From NCBI GenBank assembly GCA_010279815.1, contig QEOQ01000054.1, forward strand, positions 159,057-173,301: DNA of 14,245 nucleotides, read 5' to 3'. Below the pieces are notes generated by a model. It made no database searches. It was not told where the DNA came from and worked only from the letters and a program-made list of their open reading frames with translations. Source of the DNA: Brachionus plicatilis. Taxonomy: Eukaryota > Rotifera > Eurotatoria > Ploima > Brachionidae. A program made the translations under genes and the position numbers. Positions 7,340-14,245 of this stretch are shown here, one piece after another. Position 1 is the stretch's first letter. Each line of letters opens with the position of its first letter.

Positions 7340-7360
7340 ATTATTATTATTATTATTATT
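7340..7360. repeat. (ATT)7 microsatellite
   Basis: Seven uninterrupted ATT units. Such runs often mark the tail of an old non-LTR insertion, but no element body is recognisable beside it. Confidence 0.8.
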
Positions 7361-7442
7361 AAAATGGGTGTATAGTTAAATTCAGATAATTAAGAATAAA
7401 TGTATCAGAAAAAAATTTCACTTTTATAAAAATTTTGGTGAT

Positions 7443-7483
7443 TTACACCCGGTGTTGTTTTTTCGCAATCTTGACGGGTGTAA
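7443..7483. repeat. Stem-loop with 9-bp GC-containing stem
   Basis: TTACACCCG (7443-7451) pairs perfectly with CGGGTGTAA (7475-7483) around a 23-nt loop. It is followed by GCTCCTTCAGAAC and then an A-rich stretch of AATAAAATAAA type. The arrangement of stem-loop followed by A-rich tail resembles the retroelement 3' ends elsewhere in the window, but no coding remnant precedes it. Confidence 0.55.
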
Positions 7484-7522
7484 GCTCCTTCAGAACAAAA
7501 AATAAAATAAAAAAATAAAATT

Positions 7523-7650
7523 AAATAAGTTGAAATAAATAAATCAACCAAAATGAGATAAATTGAAATAGAGAGCTAAACCCCTGAATTAATTTTGTTT
7601 CACATTATTTTTCTATTTTATTTCTTTATTTGTTGATACTTAAATAATGT
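7523..7650. repeat. Direct repeat, copy 1
   Basis: Shares about 120 bp with the segment at 7780-7914: AAATAAGTTGAAATAAATAA, then ACCAAAA.GAGATAAATTGA, AATAGAGAGCTAAACCC and a TTATTTTTCTATTT end. The differences are scattered substitutions and small indels. No coding frame is evident. Confidence 0.65.
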
Positions 7651-7779
7651 GACTGTCACGATTAAATTTATCTCTTTTATTGATAAAATATTTGTCTCAA
7701 AATTATTCTCCGTTTAAAACTTTATTTATAATAAATTTCCTAGAAAAATCGTAATTTTTGTAATTTTTTAATTTTTTTT

Positions 7780-7914
7780 AAATAAGTTGAAATAAATAAA
7801 ACAACCAAAAAGAGATAAATTGAAATAGAGAGCTAAACCCTTGAATCAATTTTATTTCTCATTATTTTTCTATTTATTTTTTATATGTTAATACTAAAAA
7901 AATTAAATAATATA
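7780..7914. repeat. Direct repeat, copy 2
   Basis: Diverged partner of the copy at 7523-7650, offset 257 bp, same orientation. The sequence between the copies is not repeated, so this is either two insertions of one element or a duplication that has since decayed. Confidence 0.65.
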
Positions 7915-7961
7915 TAAATAAAATAAATTGGATACTTTTATATTTTTTTTATTTTTTATAT

Positions 7962-7967
7962 TTTATT
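7962..7967 (-). promoter_or_regulatory. Candidate polyadenylation signal AATAAA for the three-Ig gene
   Basis: Minus-strand AATAAA 96 bases after the stop codon at 8064. Other AATAAA-like strings occur further on, so the actual site is uncertain. Confidence 0.35.
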
Positions 7968-8063
7968 TAGATAGAGAATTAATTTGTAGCCTTTGTTAAA
8001 TTTACACAATTTGTGAGTAAGAAACAACTATTGTACTCAAATCTTCCAAAACTTAATCCAAGT

Positions 8064-8137
8064 CTAGTTCAATTTTGGCGGACTGCGACAGCCTTTATTA
8101 TCAGGATTTGTAATTGATTGCTGGCACTCGGGAGTTT
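8064..8137 (-). CDS. Three-Ig gene, exon 6 (C-terminal tail)
   Basis: Begins after a strong acceptor (a T-run, then CAG). It encodes TPECQQSITNPDNKGCRSPP plus a few residues and stops at TAG 8066-8064. The tail is polar with two cysteines and no hydrophobic anchor. The intron before it is 59 nt. Confidence 0.75.
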
Positions 8138-11100
8138 CTGAAAAAAAATAACATTAACAAAAGCCTGATCACTTGATACAAAGTAACAAAACTTACGGTA
8201 GAGTCTAACCCTTCCTTCAGACATGTAGCCCAGCGATGATTCACTTGTAGCTCTGAGCACATATGTTCCATAATCTCCCGAAATTACATTTATGACAGTG
8301 ATACGCGCCAGGATGCAGTCTGTGCACACATCTGGCTCTGGAATCGTGGCTTCAAACTTGTACTTGAATGATTTTTCTGTTAGGGGAATCAACGCTGTCG
8401 GGTTATTTGGATCCACTTCTTTGTACCAACTCAACCTAGGCGCTGGATATCCATGAGCATAGCATTCCATATAGGCGTCAACTTCAAAGTTGGGAGCTTG
8501 ACCCACCGACTCTTGGCATTTGACAGACGGAGGGACTTAAGTAAACCAGCTTAGCATTACAATTGAATAAAAAAGTGTTCAACTTACATCTGACCGACAC
8601 TTTAAGTGTCCATTCTGATCCACTTCCGATCAAATTTGTGGCTATGCATTTGTAAACCCCTCTATCGTGCATACTAATGTTTCTGAGCATCAATCTTTGG
8701 TCCTTTTTTTGCCAACATTAATTAATTAAATGAAGTCACTGAAATAAAGGTATTCTGTTATCTAGTATTCAATGAATTTAACACTAAAATAGTTTATTTC
8801 TTCAAGAAAAAAATTTTATTTTTTTTTATTTATATTTTTATTAATTTCAATCAGAGTTGTTTAAAAGTCACAAGTCTCAAGTCAAGTCCAAGTCCGGACT
8901 TTTTTTTTAATTTTCTCTCAAAAGTCCAAGCTTTAAAATTTTGAATACTGAAAAAGAATTGTGAAGACATTTATGCATTAGACAACCCAAGATATATTTT
9001 GATATGAAGCCTTATCTAGCAAATTTTAAAAAAAAAGAGGCGCACTTGGATTTTTTTTTTAAAAACTTGGCCTTTTTTGGGGACTTTTAAACAAATCTGA
9101 TATTCAATTTAAAACTACTTTAAATTAATTTTTTAAGACATCGCCTGAATTAGCGTTTATGTGAATTTAATAAATAAAAAATTTTGTTAAACAATTAAAG
9201 TCCCATTATTAATTGTTTGATTAAAAACTTATTTATGTAAATGATTTCTAATGTTTATATAAGCTGATTCATGATTTTCTCCATTTTTCTTAAAAAAACT
9301 TTAAATTTTCGACTCTAAAAAAATTTGAAAATATCCAACTTTAATCCAAAGCTATTTTGATTTTTGATTAAAGTTATAAAACTCTAAAAAAAACATTTTT
9401 TAAAAACTTTATTGCTTTGTTTGGTATCATTTCATAAAATAACTATTCTAGAAAAGGAACAAAAAAAATCCCTTAAAAAAATAAGTCCTAATTTGTGGAA
9501 TTGTAAAATAATCACTAAAAAAAAAAAGACTTTTTTAAAAATATTTAAAAAAAAAATTGCTAATATATTTTATTTAATAAAAAAAAAGAGTTAAATATTG
9601 CTCGATTTAATATAATTTCAATAAACTCTTGTTTAATTGTTCCATCGTACTAGCTGAACATGATTCACAATTGTAATATATACTAGCTTTATTATACCTT
9701 GACTCCTCATCGTTAGAACTACTTGACATGTCCGTATCATTCAAATTCAAATTTTCCATTATTTTAGCTTAATCCTATTTTCATTTTGTGAAAATTTATA
9801 TTTGGATTATGCTTTTTCTTTTTAGTTCTTTTTTAGGATAATTATTATTTACCATGTAATCATTTCTTTGAAATCATAACAAAATCAAAATGCTAAAGAG
9901 ATTTGGGTATTTACATACAGAATGATTTAAAATGGGACACACAAGTCAAGAATGCAACAGCTAAAGCAAATAGAATATTGGGTATAATTAGGAAAGCATT
10001 TAAGTATCCGTGCAGCCAAACTATCAAACTATTGTATTGTTCTATGGTTAGACCGCACTTGGAGTATGCTGTCAGTGAATGGTGTCCATATTTGGAAAAG
10101 GATATAAATGAGCTTGAGAAAGTACAACGAAGAGCAACAAAGTTGATTCCAGAACTGCGTGATTTGGATTATCAACAACGTTTGTCAAAGCTAGAGTTAT
10201 TTAACCTAAGGAAAAAAAGATTAAGGGGTGGCCTAATCCAAATGTACAAAGTGGTAAACAATTACGAACAAATTTAATTTAATAAAGGAATCAACTACAG
10301 TCTAAACAAAAGATCCGGGAGCCGAAGATATGGATTAAGGAGAAATAGCTTTTGTATAACGCGTGAACATGAGAAGAATTGTCTTCCTAGATTTAACTTT
10401 TTTACAAATAGAGTCGCGAATGGATGTAACTAACTTCCGGAAGATGTAGTAAATGCAAAGAACCTTAATAGTTTTAAAGTGAAGCTTGATATTTGGATGT
10501 CGAAACAAAAAGAAGCGACTGCTACAGCTACAGCTCTTTAGAGTTATGCTTAGATAACCTCTAAGCTGCAGTTTAAACTACTACTACTACTACTAAATAT
10601 ACCGCAACAATTAAATTAGTCAGTGAAGAAGTGGTCGGAACAACAGAATTTAATTTTTAAATCAAAAATTTTTTTTTATTTTTTTTGTTTTTTTTTCACT
10701 TGAATGAAGTGATTAATTAGTTGGCTGAATTAAGTAAAAAAATAATGGCATCTTGAAGTTGATGACCAATCCAAAAAGTTTTTTCTTAGAAATTTTTTTT
10801 TTAATTTTACATAACATGTTAATCATGTTACATTAAAATTATTTAGATTAAATCAGAGAATTTTTTTAATATCTCAAAATAAACTTTTTGAATTGATTAT
10901 CAACTTTAAGGTGCCAAAATAATTCAATACTAAGTCAATTTTTATTCAATAAAAAATAAAACAATAAATTTTATTGTATAAATAATATTTTTTTTTCACT
11001 ATTTCATTTTCTATGAAATATGTATACCCTGTTTATCTAAAATGAAATTCTTTAAGAACATTATTGGGTTATAATTTAATTATTCTACCTACTTAACGAG

Positions 11101-13092
11101 TTCAATGCTCATTATATTAATTTACTTTTTATTAAACCTTTTTTGCCTGTATTCTTTTACAATTTATGTTACAAAAAAAATTTCATATTTACTTTTACTT
11201 GCCATAATCAGTTCAATATAATATTAAATACCAAAAAAATTCATTTTTTTATTTTTATTGAATAAAAATTGACTTTGTATTGAATTATTTTTTAGTTAAT
11301 TCGTCATTCGTTTTAACTCAAGTTGAAACTTCACTTCAGTTATCTTTCCTCACTGAAATTAATGTCAACAATTTTTATCTTAAATTCTTATTTAGAGAAA
11401 TAAGTATTATCAAACTTGAATTTTATTAAAATCATGTATTAAACTTTAATTTTATTTTTATCTACAGTGTTTTACCCACTAAAAAAATGACAGGATTTAA
11501 ATTAGTCAGAAAGGCCTTTTTACCTTTAGATATACAGGAAATTACAGGCTTAATAATAAAGAATTTTATGACATCTTGAAGTTTAGGATCAAAAAATCCG
11601 ATTCAACTTTTTGAATAACTTCATAATTTTTAGTTTTTTTTTAATATATTTTCGCGATATATTTTTTCAATGATAAAGATTTATTATTTAATTTTCGCTG
11701 ATTAATTTAGAAGATTTGTGTTTTGTTTTGATTCCTAAATACCACTGAATTCTTGAAAACACAAAATAATCTTTTAAATAGAATAAAAAATAAAGTTTTA
11801 ACTTTTAAAATGAAACAATAAATATCATAAGTAGTGATTTTTAGAGTTGTCTAAAAGTCACAAGTCTCAAGTCAAGTCCATGTCCGGACTTTTTTTTGTT
11901 ATTTCTTTTTAAAAATCAAAGTCCAAGCTTTAAAATTTTGAATACTGAAAAAGAATTGTGAAGACATTTATGCATTAGACAACCCAAGAGTATATATTTT
12001 GATATGAAGCATGATCTAGCAGATTTAAAAAAAATGGCGGACTTGGACTTTTTTTTTGGGACTTTAAAACAACCATGCAGATTTTACTGAAAATTTAATT
12101 TTATATCAAAAAATTACCTTTTTTACAGTTTATAAAATTATAAATGTAAAATTTTAAAAATAATAATTTTCAGTAAAAAACAATGTTTTTTCGAAAAATT
12201 GAATTTTTTTGTCCCTTGGCATTTTTTTTCAATTTTTAGAAATTTTACATTTTTGTTGTAAAATTACGCAAAATGATGTAATATTATCCTTTCTGTGGTT
12301 TTATTCTGAATGAGCATTAGCTCGGTACAGATAAACAAATAAATATATAAATCTTATAGTTTTTAATTCCTTTGGTACTAGAATACAATTAATGGAAAAA
12401 AAATTACATTAAATTTAGCAATTCCGCCTTGTAATGGCTTGCTATCTGCTCTTATCCATGATATATTTGGTTTTGGATAGCCCTGTGCCATGCAGTCTAA
12501 ATTAAAGCTCTCACCAATATCGACCTCGACGTCTTTGGTCGAGGATTCCAAAATAATAGGCTCACCTTTATTTGAATACATTTAATAATAAAAAAATTAA
12601 ATTCAGGTATGATTACTGTGCACATCCAGATATCTGGTGAGGCTTACTTCTTCCTCGCCTGTGTCTGCCAGGAAACAAGTTAAATTGCCAATGTCATCTC
12701 GGTCTAGAGGGTCGAAGTGCAGGTACCAGTCTTGGCTGTTTAGTTCGTGGTGTGCCCAAAGTCTTTGAATTGGATTTTTGAACTGGAAAACATCATTGTT
12801 GGTGGCCAAATAAAATATTTTGCCATCGTTCTGGCGATGCAGTCTCCAGCTAACGCTCTTTCTGTTGCCAGGCGTTAGTTGAACAACAGTGCATTTGGCT
12901 GTCATTGATTCACCTGCTCTGGGAACAATAGGATCAAATATGATTCCATCTTTGTCCCTCATGTCAAATCGAGGTATTATCTCACATTGAAGAAATGCTT
13001 AAAAAAGACTCAATTGAAGGTGGAATGTGGTTTTTTTTTAGAAGATGGTATTTACCAAGCGACATCAGTGTCAACACAAGCACAGAGATCAT
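8064..13092 (-). CDS. Three-Ig-domain secreted protein, lachesin/DIP/IgLON type (six exons)
   Basis: Joining exons 13092-13056, 12997-12617, 12565-12408, 8702-8588, 8535-8197 and 8137-8064 gives 1104 nt, 367 residues plus TAG. All five introns are GT..AG and every join keeps frame (phases 1, 1, 0, 1, 1). Residues 1-17 are a signal peptide. Ig1 (about 25-138): C48, W63, C120 in DRDDIGNLTC. Ig2 (about 141-230): C164, GYPKPNISW, C211 in DRGVYKC. Ig3 (about 231-343) follows an FPPSV linker: C255, GYPAPRLSW, GDYGTYVLRA. The order, the total length near that of Drosophila lachesin, the FPP linker and a cysteine just after Ig3 (C348) fit protostome IgLON relatives, which act in cell adhesion in the nervous system. 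Unusual: Leu324 replaces the F-strand Cys of Ig3, and there is no hydrophobic GPI or membrane tail. N-glycosylation sites at N117, N173 and N200. Confidence 0.85.
8197..8535 (-). CDS. Three-Ig gene, exon 5 (Ig3)
   Basis: Begins after TTAAG with the second part of Phe231 (FPPSVKC) and ends at TACC|GTAAGT in phase 1. It encodes all of Ig3, including C237, C255, W267, the C301-x2-C304 pair and Leu324 at the usual cysteine position. Confidence 0.85.
8588..8702 (-). CDS. Three-Ig gene, exon 4 (second half of Ig2)
   Basis: Begins after CAAAAAAAG with DQRLMLRNISMHDRGVYKC and ends at AGAT|GTAAGT in phase 1. It supplies the F-strand Cys211 that pairs with Cys164 of exon 3, which confirms the join across the long intron. 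Confidence 0.85.
8852..9099. mobile_element. hAT-like MITE, copy 1 (248 bp)
   Basis: The ends CAGAGTTGTTTAAAAGTC and GACTTTTAAACAAATCTG are inverted repeats of 18 bp with one mismatch; CAG at the tip is typical of hAT elements. The interior begins with repeated CAAGTC units and the palindrome AAGTCCGGACTT, and shares most of its length with copy 2 at 11842-12077. The flanks ATTTCAAT and ATATTCAAT may be an eroded 8-bp target duplication with one indel. There is no coding capacity. Confidence 0.7.
9607..9759 (-). CDS. Small ORF, 50 residues, unknown
   Basis: ATG at 9759, stop at 9607. The product begins MENLNLNDTDMSSSSNDEES, acidic and serine-rich, followed by YYNCESCSASTMEQLNKSLL. The composition is less biased than the surrounding A/T runs would give by chance, which suggests a real or recently real coding stretch, perhaps the N-terminal piece of a mobile-element protein. 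A CxxC pair is present (CESC). It lies inside intron 3 of the three-Ig gene on the same strand, so an unused or alternative exon is another possibility. No family recognised. Confidence 0.3.
   Translation of the reverse strand: MENLNLNDTDMSSSSNDEESRYNKASIYYNCESCSASTMEQLNKSLLKLY
9894..10541 (+). pseudogene. 5'-truncated non-LTR retrotransposon, reverse transcriptase C-terminal part
   Basis: One frame runs from about 9894 to TAG 10539-10541 with two in-frame stops (TAA 10275-10277 and 10431-10433). It begins RDLGIYIQNDLKWDTQV, the '.dLGv.i...l.w..h' thumb start, then ANRILGIIRKAFKY, YCSMVRPHLEYAVSEWCPY and LEKVQRRATKLI, and after the first stop RYGLRRNSFCI and LPEDVVNAKNLNSFKVKLD. This is the well-known C-terminal half of jockey/CR1-like non-LTR proteins. 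Fingers and palm (YxDD) are missing; the 5' break at about 9893 is typical of incomplete reverse transcription. The second stop sits where Lys is expected in 'N.LPE.VV', so it is a point mutation. It lies inside intron 3 of the three-Ig gene, antisense to it. It is younger than the other relics, with no frameshift. Confidence 0.8.
10548..10594 (+). mobile_element. 3' end of that element: hairpin and (ACT)6 tail
   Basis: GCTTAG-ataacct-CTAAGC (10548-10566) is a 6-bp hairpin just after the stop codon. It is followed by TGCAGTTTAA and six ACT units (10577-10594). A short 3' UTR ending in a simple repeat is usual for this kind of non-LTR element. Confidence 0.65.
10916..11291. repeat. Long inverted repeat with about 42-bp arms
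   Basis: The left arm 10916-10957 (AAAATAATTCAATACTAAG...) and the right arm 11250-11291 are reverse complements, with one substitution and an A-run length difference. The interior is about 290 bp, AT-rich and non-coding. This is the shape of a foldback/MITE-type element; the outer flanks show no clear duplication. Confidence 0.6.
11842..12077. mobile_element. hAT-like MITE, copy 2 (236 bp)
   Basis: Aligns with copy 1 through the CAAGTC repeats, the AAGTCCGGACTT palindrome, the shared AATACTGAAAAAGAATTGTG and ACATTTATGCATTAGACAAC blocks, and the inverted ends (TAGAGTTGTCTAAAAGTC and GACTTTAAAACAACCATG). The flanks GTGATTTT (11834-11841) and CAGATTTT (12078-12085) match at 6 of 8 positions, as expected for a hAT 8-bp target duplication. 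Same orientation as copy 1. Confidence 0.7.
12304..12349 (+). mobile_element. 3' terminus relic of the GAGC-N4-GCTC non-LTR family
   Basis: TTCTGAAT, GAGC-atta-GCTC (12312-12323) and GGTACAG (12324-12330), followed by ATAAACAAATAAATATATAA. No reverse transcriptase sequence precedes it, so it is an extreme 5' truncation of the family whose longer copy ends at 1807. Confidence 0.5.
12408..12565 (-). CDS. Three-Ig gene, exon 3 (first half of Ig2)
   Basis: Begins after AAAG and ends at TTTAAT|GTAATT in phase 0. It encodes EPIILESSTKDVEVDIGES and the C164/W176 half of Ig2. Ig2 is split in its middle by the 3.7-kb intron. Confidence 0.85.
12617..12997 (-). CDS. Three-Ig gene, exon 2 (V-type Ig1)
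   Basis: Begins after TTAAG and ends at CACA|GTAATC; 381 nt, phase 1 at both ends. It carries the whole first Ig domain: C48, W63 (SVSW) and C120 (GNLTC). The intron before it is 58 nt and the one after it 51 nt. Without splicing the frame would end after SNHT at 12603. Confidence 0.85.
13056..13092 (-). CDS. Three-Ig gene, exon 1 (start, signal peptide)
   Basis: ATG and twelve codons, MISVLVLTLMSL, ending in phase 1 at G|GTAAAT. The split codon with exon 2 makes Ala13 and completes the hydrophobic signal peptide (…SLAFLQC). Confidence 0.8.
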
Positions 13093-13150
13093 TTTGGTAA
13101 ATTTAATTTAAGAAAAAATTTAGATTCTGTTCGAAATGAAGGTTTTGTCC

Positions 13151-13159
13151 TATTTTATA
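13151..13159 (-). promoter_or_regulatory. TATA-like box of the three-Ig gene
   Basis: Minus-strand TATAAAATA followed by GGAC lies 59 bases upstream of the ATG at 13092. A transcript starting about 30 bases further on would have a 5' UTR of roughly 30 nt. The more GC-rich context after it adds some weight, but chance TATA strings are frequent here. Confidence 0.4.
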
Positions 13160-13629
13160 ATTGACATTTTTTTTCTTAGAGGTAAATCGGTCAGGTAGAC
13201 AAGCCAATAATTTTGGCTTTTTTACTCGAAAAAAACTTGACCAAAAATTAAGTTTAAATATTTTTAACTAGAAAAATTTTTAAATAAATTCATTTACAAT
13301 TTAAAATAAATTTTTTTATTAAGGAATAAAAATTTAAATAAGATTTTTTAAAATTTAGTGATTCGAAATATGATTCTGTATAAGTTTTATACTGTTTTTT
13401 TTATCAAGTTGACTAAAATTCATATAAATTTGATTGAATTGAATTATAGTGTTTTTATTGAATTTTTATAACCTAAATCTAATCGTAATTTTAAAAAAAA
13501 ATATTTTTATTAAATGAAAATTAGATAAATTGCATTAAATTTTCTAAAAATAAATCATATTTTGATAATTTTTATTTACTTGTTTTTATTTAATTATTAA
13601 ATCAATCTTTAATTTATTTTTATTATTTC
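13160..13629. other. AT-rich spacer upstream of the three-Ig gene
   Basis: About 470 bp of AT-rich sequence with no recognisable frame, repeat or RNA gene. Confidence 0.4.
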
Positions 13630-13802
13630 CAGACTTGGATTAAAGTCACAAGTCACAAGTCAAGAGCAAGTCATGACTTTTACTTTTTTCCAAAATTAAA
13701 AAAATTAAAGTGAAGATTTTGACTTTTTTTTCTAAATAGAATTAAAAAAATATTAAAAATTAGTTAAAAATTAATAAGACATACATTTTTTATCTAAGTC
13801 TA
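13630..13802. mobile_element. Diverged hAT-like MITE relic, third copy
   Basis: Left end CAGACTTGGATTAAAGTC followed by ACAAGTCACAAGTCAAG, as at the left ends of the copies at 8852 and 11842. A candidate right end, TTTATCTAAGTCTA (about 13789-13802), is its approximate inverted partner. The interior has decayed to A/T runs. The right boundary is uncertain and no target duplication is clear. Confidence 0.4.
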
Positions 13803-14133
13803 AATTTATTTTTCAACGTAAAAATTGAAACTTGATTTTTTAAACAATGCATATTACTGGCAAATTTTAAGATCTAGAATATATAACAAAAAATGTTTGA
13901 TGTCAATTTTCGAACAGAATTGATTAATTAGAGCAATATTGACGAAATAGTTAAATTTCTTAAAAATAATGATTTAATTCAAAATAAAGCACCTCTTTGC
14001 AAAAAATGTACTAAAGAAATGAAATGGGACATCAAAACAAATTTTAGCAACAAGTATTATAAAATTAAAACTTGATTTATCTATTTTTCCATTTGTTATA
14101 AACCTTAAAAAAAGAAATAATTCTTTCGGGATC
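13803..14133. other. AT-rich spacer, nothing recognised
   Basis: About 330 bp without a supported gene or repeat. Short protein-like stretches exist on the plus strand around 13920-14070 (for example CKKCTKEMKWDIKTN near 13999) but no family is recognised. Confidence 0.35.
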
Positions 14134-14245
14134 TGTTAGGATCTGGTGGTTCGCGGTTATAACACAAATAATAAAAGAAAATTAAATAATATTAATAACT
14201 TTATTAATAAATGGCCACTTCTAGCCTGAACAAATAATAAAGAAA
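14134..14245 (+). mobile_element. LTR-like repeat cut by the window end
   Basis: Starts TGTTAGGATCTGGTGG and contains CCACTTCTAGCCTG at 14215-14228, identical to 2921-2934 and at a similar distance (81 versus 87) from TGTT. The rest is diverged. The copy is incomplete because the window ends, so its nature cannot be settled here. Confidence 0.3.

Larger units (their letters stand above)
8703..12407 (-). other. Third intron of the three-Ig gene, 3705 nt, loaded with mobile elements
   Basis: GTAATT at the donor and AAAAAAAG at the acceptor. Inside are two hAT-like MITEs (8852-9099, 11842-12077), a truncated non-LTR element (9894-10594), a long inverted repeat (10916-11291), a non-LTR 3' end relic (12304-12349) and a small minus-strand ORF (9607-9759). 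The stretches 9100-9606 and 11292-11841 are otherwise featureless AT-rich sequence. Confidence 0.8.

Noticed and set aside
9412..9594. Plus-strand 60-codon lysine-rich frame
   Set aside because: It is almost entirely A-runs translated as Lys, with no domain-like content.
12603..12616. Continuation of Ig1 exon to SNHT and stop
   Set aside because: A GT donor at 12616 and an AG acceptor at 12567-12566 restore frame directly into Ig2. The extra residues are intronic.
1..14245. CRISPR array, tRNA, rRNA, bacterial operon or defence system
   Set aside because: I saw no regularly spaced identical repeats with unique spacers, no tRNA box pattern and no prokaryotic gene arrangement. Introns and retroelements show that this is animal-type DNA.

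Overview
The window looks like nuclear DNA of a small-genome invertebrate. It is extremely AT-rich (well under 30% G+C by eye), has no operons or ribosome-binding sites, and its one clear multi-exon gene has introns of 51-59 nt with GT..AG ends. Short introns, very AT-rich spacers, secreted PAN/C-type-lectin proteins and many decayed retroelements would fit a monogonont rotifer such as Brachionus. That assignment is an inference from general appearance; no marker gene proves it.

Layout. Positions 1-4400 are a graveyard of mobile elements: a 15-bp-period degenerate repeat, a piece of hAT-like transposase (minus strand), the 3' end of one non-LTR retrotransposon, two pieces of a MULE-like transposase (minus strand), an LTR-like segment, and a decayed copy of a second non-LTR family ending in a hairpin and an (AATA)n tail. 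Positions 4850-5970 hold a 36-bp tandem repeat, a small PHD-finger gene (minus) broken by a one-base frame change at an A8 run, and a perfect 35-bp inverted repeat. Positions 6249-7040 carry an apparently intact single-exon gene (minus) for a secreted protein with a PAN/apple-like domain and a C-type-lectin-like domain. Positions 7080-7960 are spacer with an (ATT)7 run, a GC-rich stem-loop and a diverged direct repeat.

Positions 8064-13092 (minus) are one complete gene that I could rebuild exon by exon. It has six exons and encodes a 367-residue protein with a signal peptide and three immunoglobulin domains, of the protostome lachesin/DIP/IgLON type. Four of its five introns are tiny. The third is 3.7 kb and holds two hAT-like MITEs, a 5'-truncated non-LTR retrotransposon, a long inverted repeat, a retrotransposon 3'-end relic and a small unexplained ORF. 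A TATA-like box lies 59 nt upstream of its start codon. The last kilobase holds another MITE-like relic and the start of an LTR-like repeat cut by the window edge.

The two well-formed host genes (PAN/CTLD and three-Ig) both encode secreted or surface-type recognition proteins on the same strand, but nothing in the sequence shows that they work together. I see no operon-like system, CRISPR array, tRNA or rRNA. The most informative observations are the third Ig domain that has lost its canonical F-strand cysteine, the coordinated loss of the inner disulfide in the lectin domain, recurrent hairpin-plus-tail 3' ends on several non-LTR families, and the frame change at a slippery A-run in the PHD gene.
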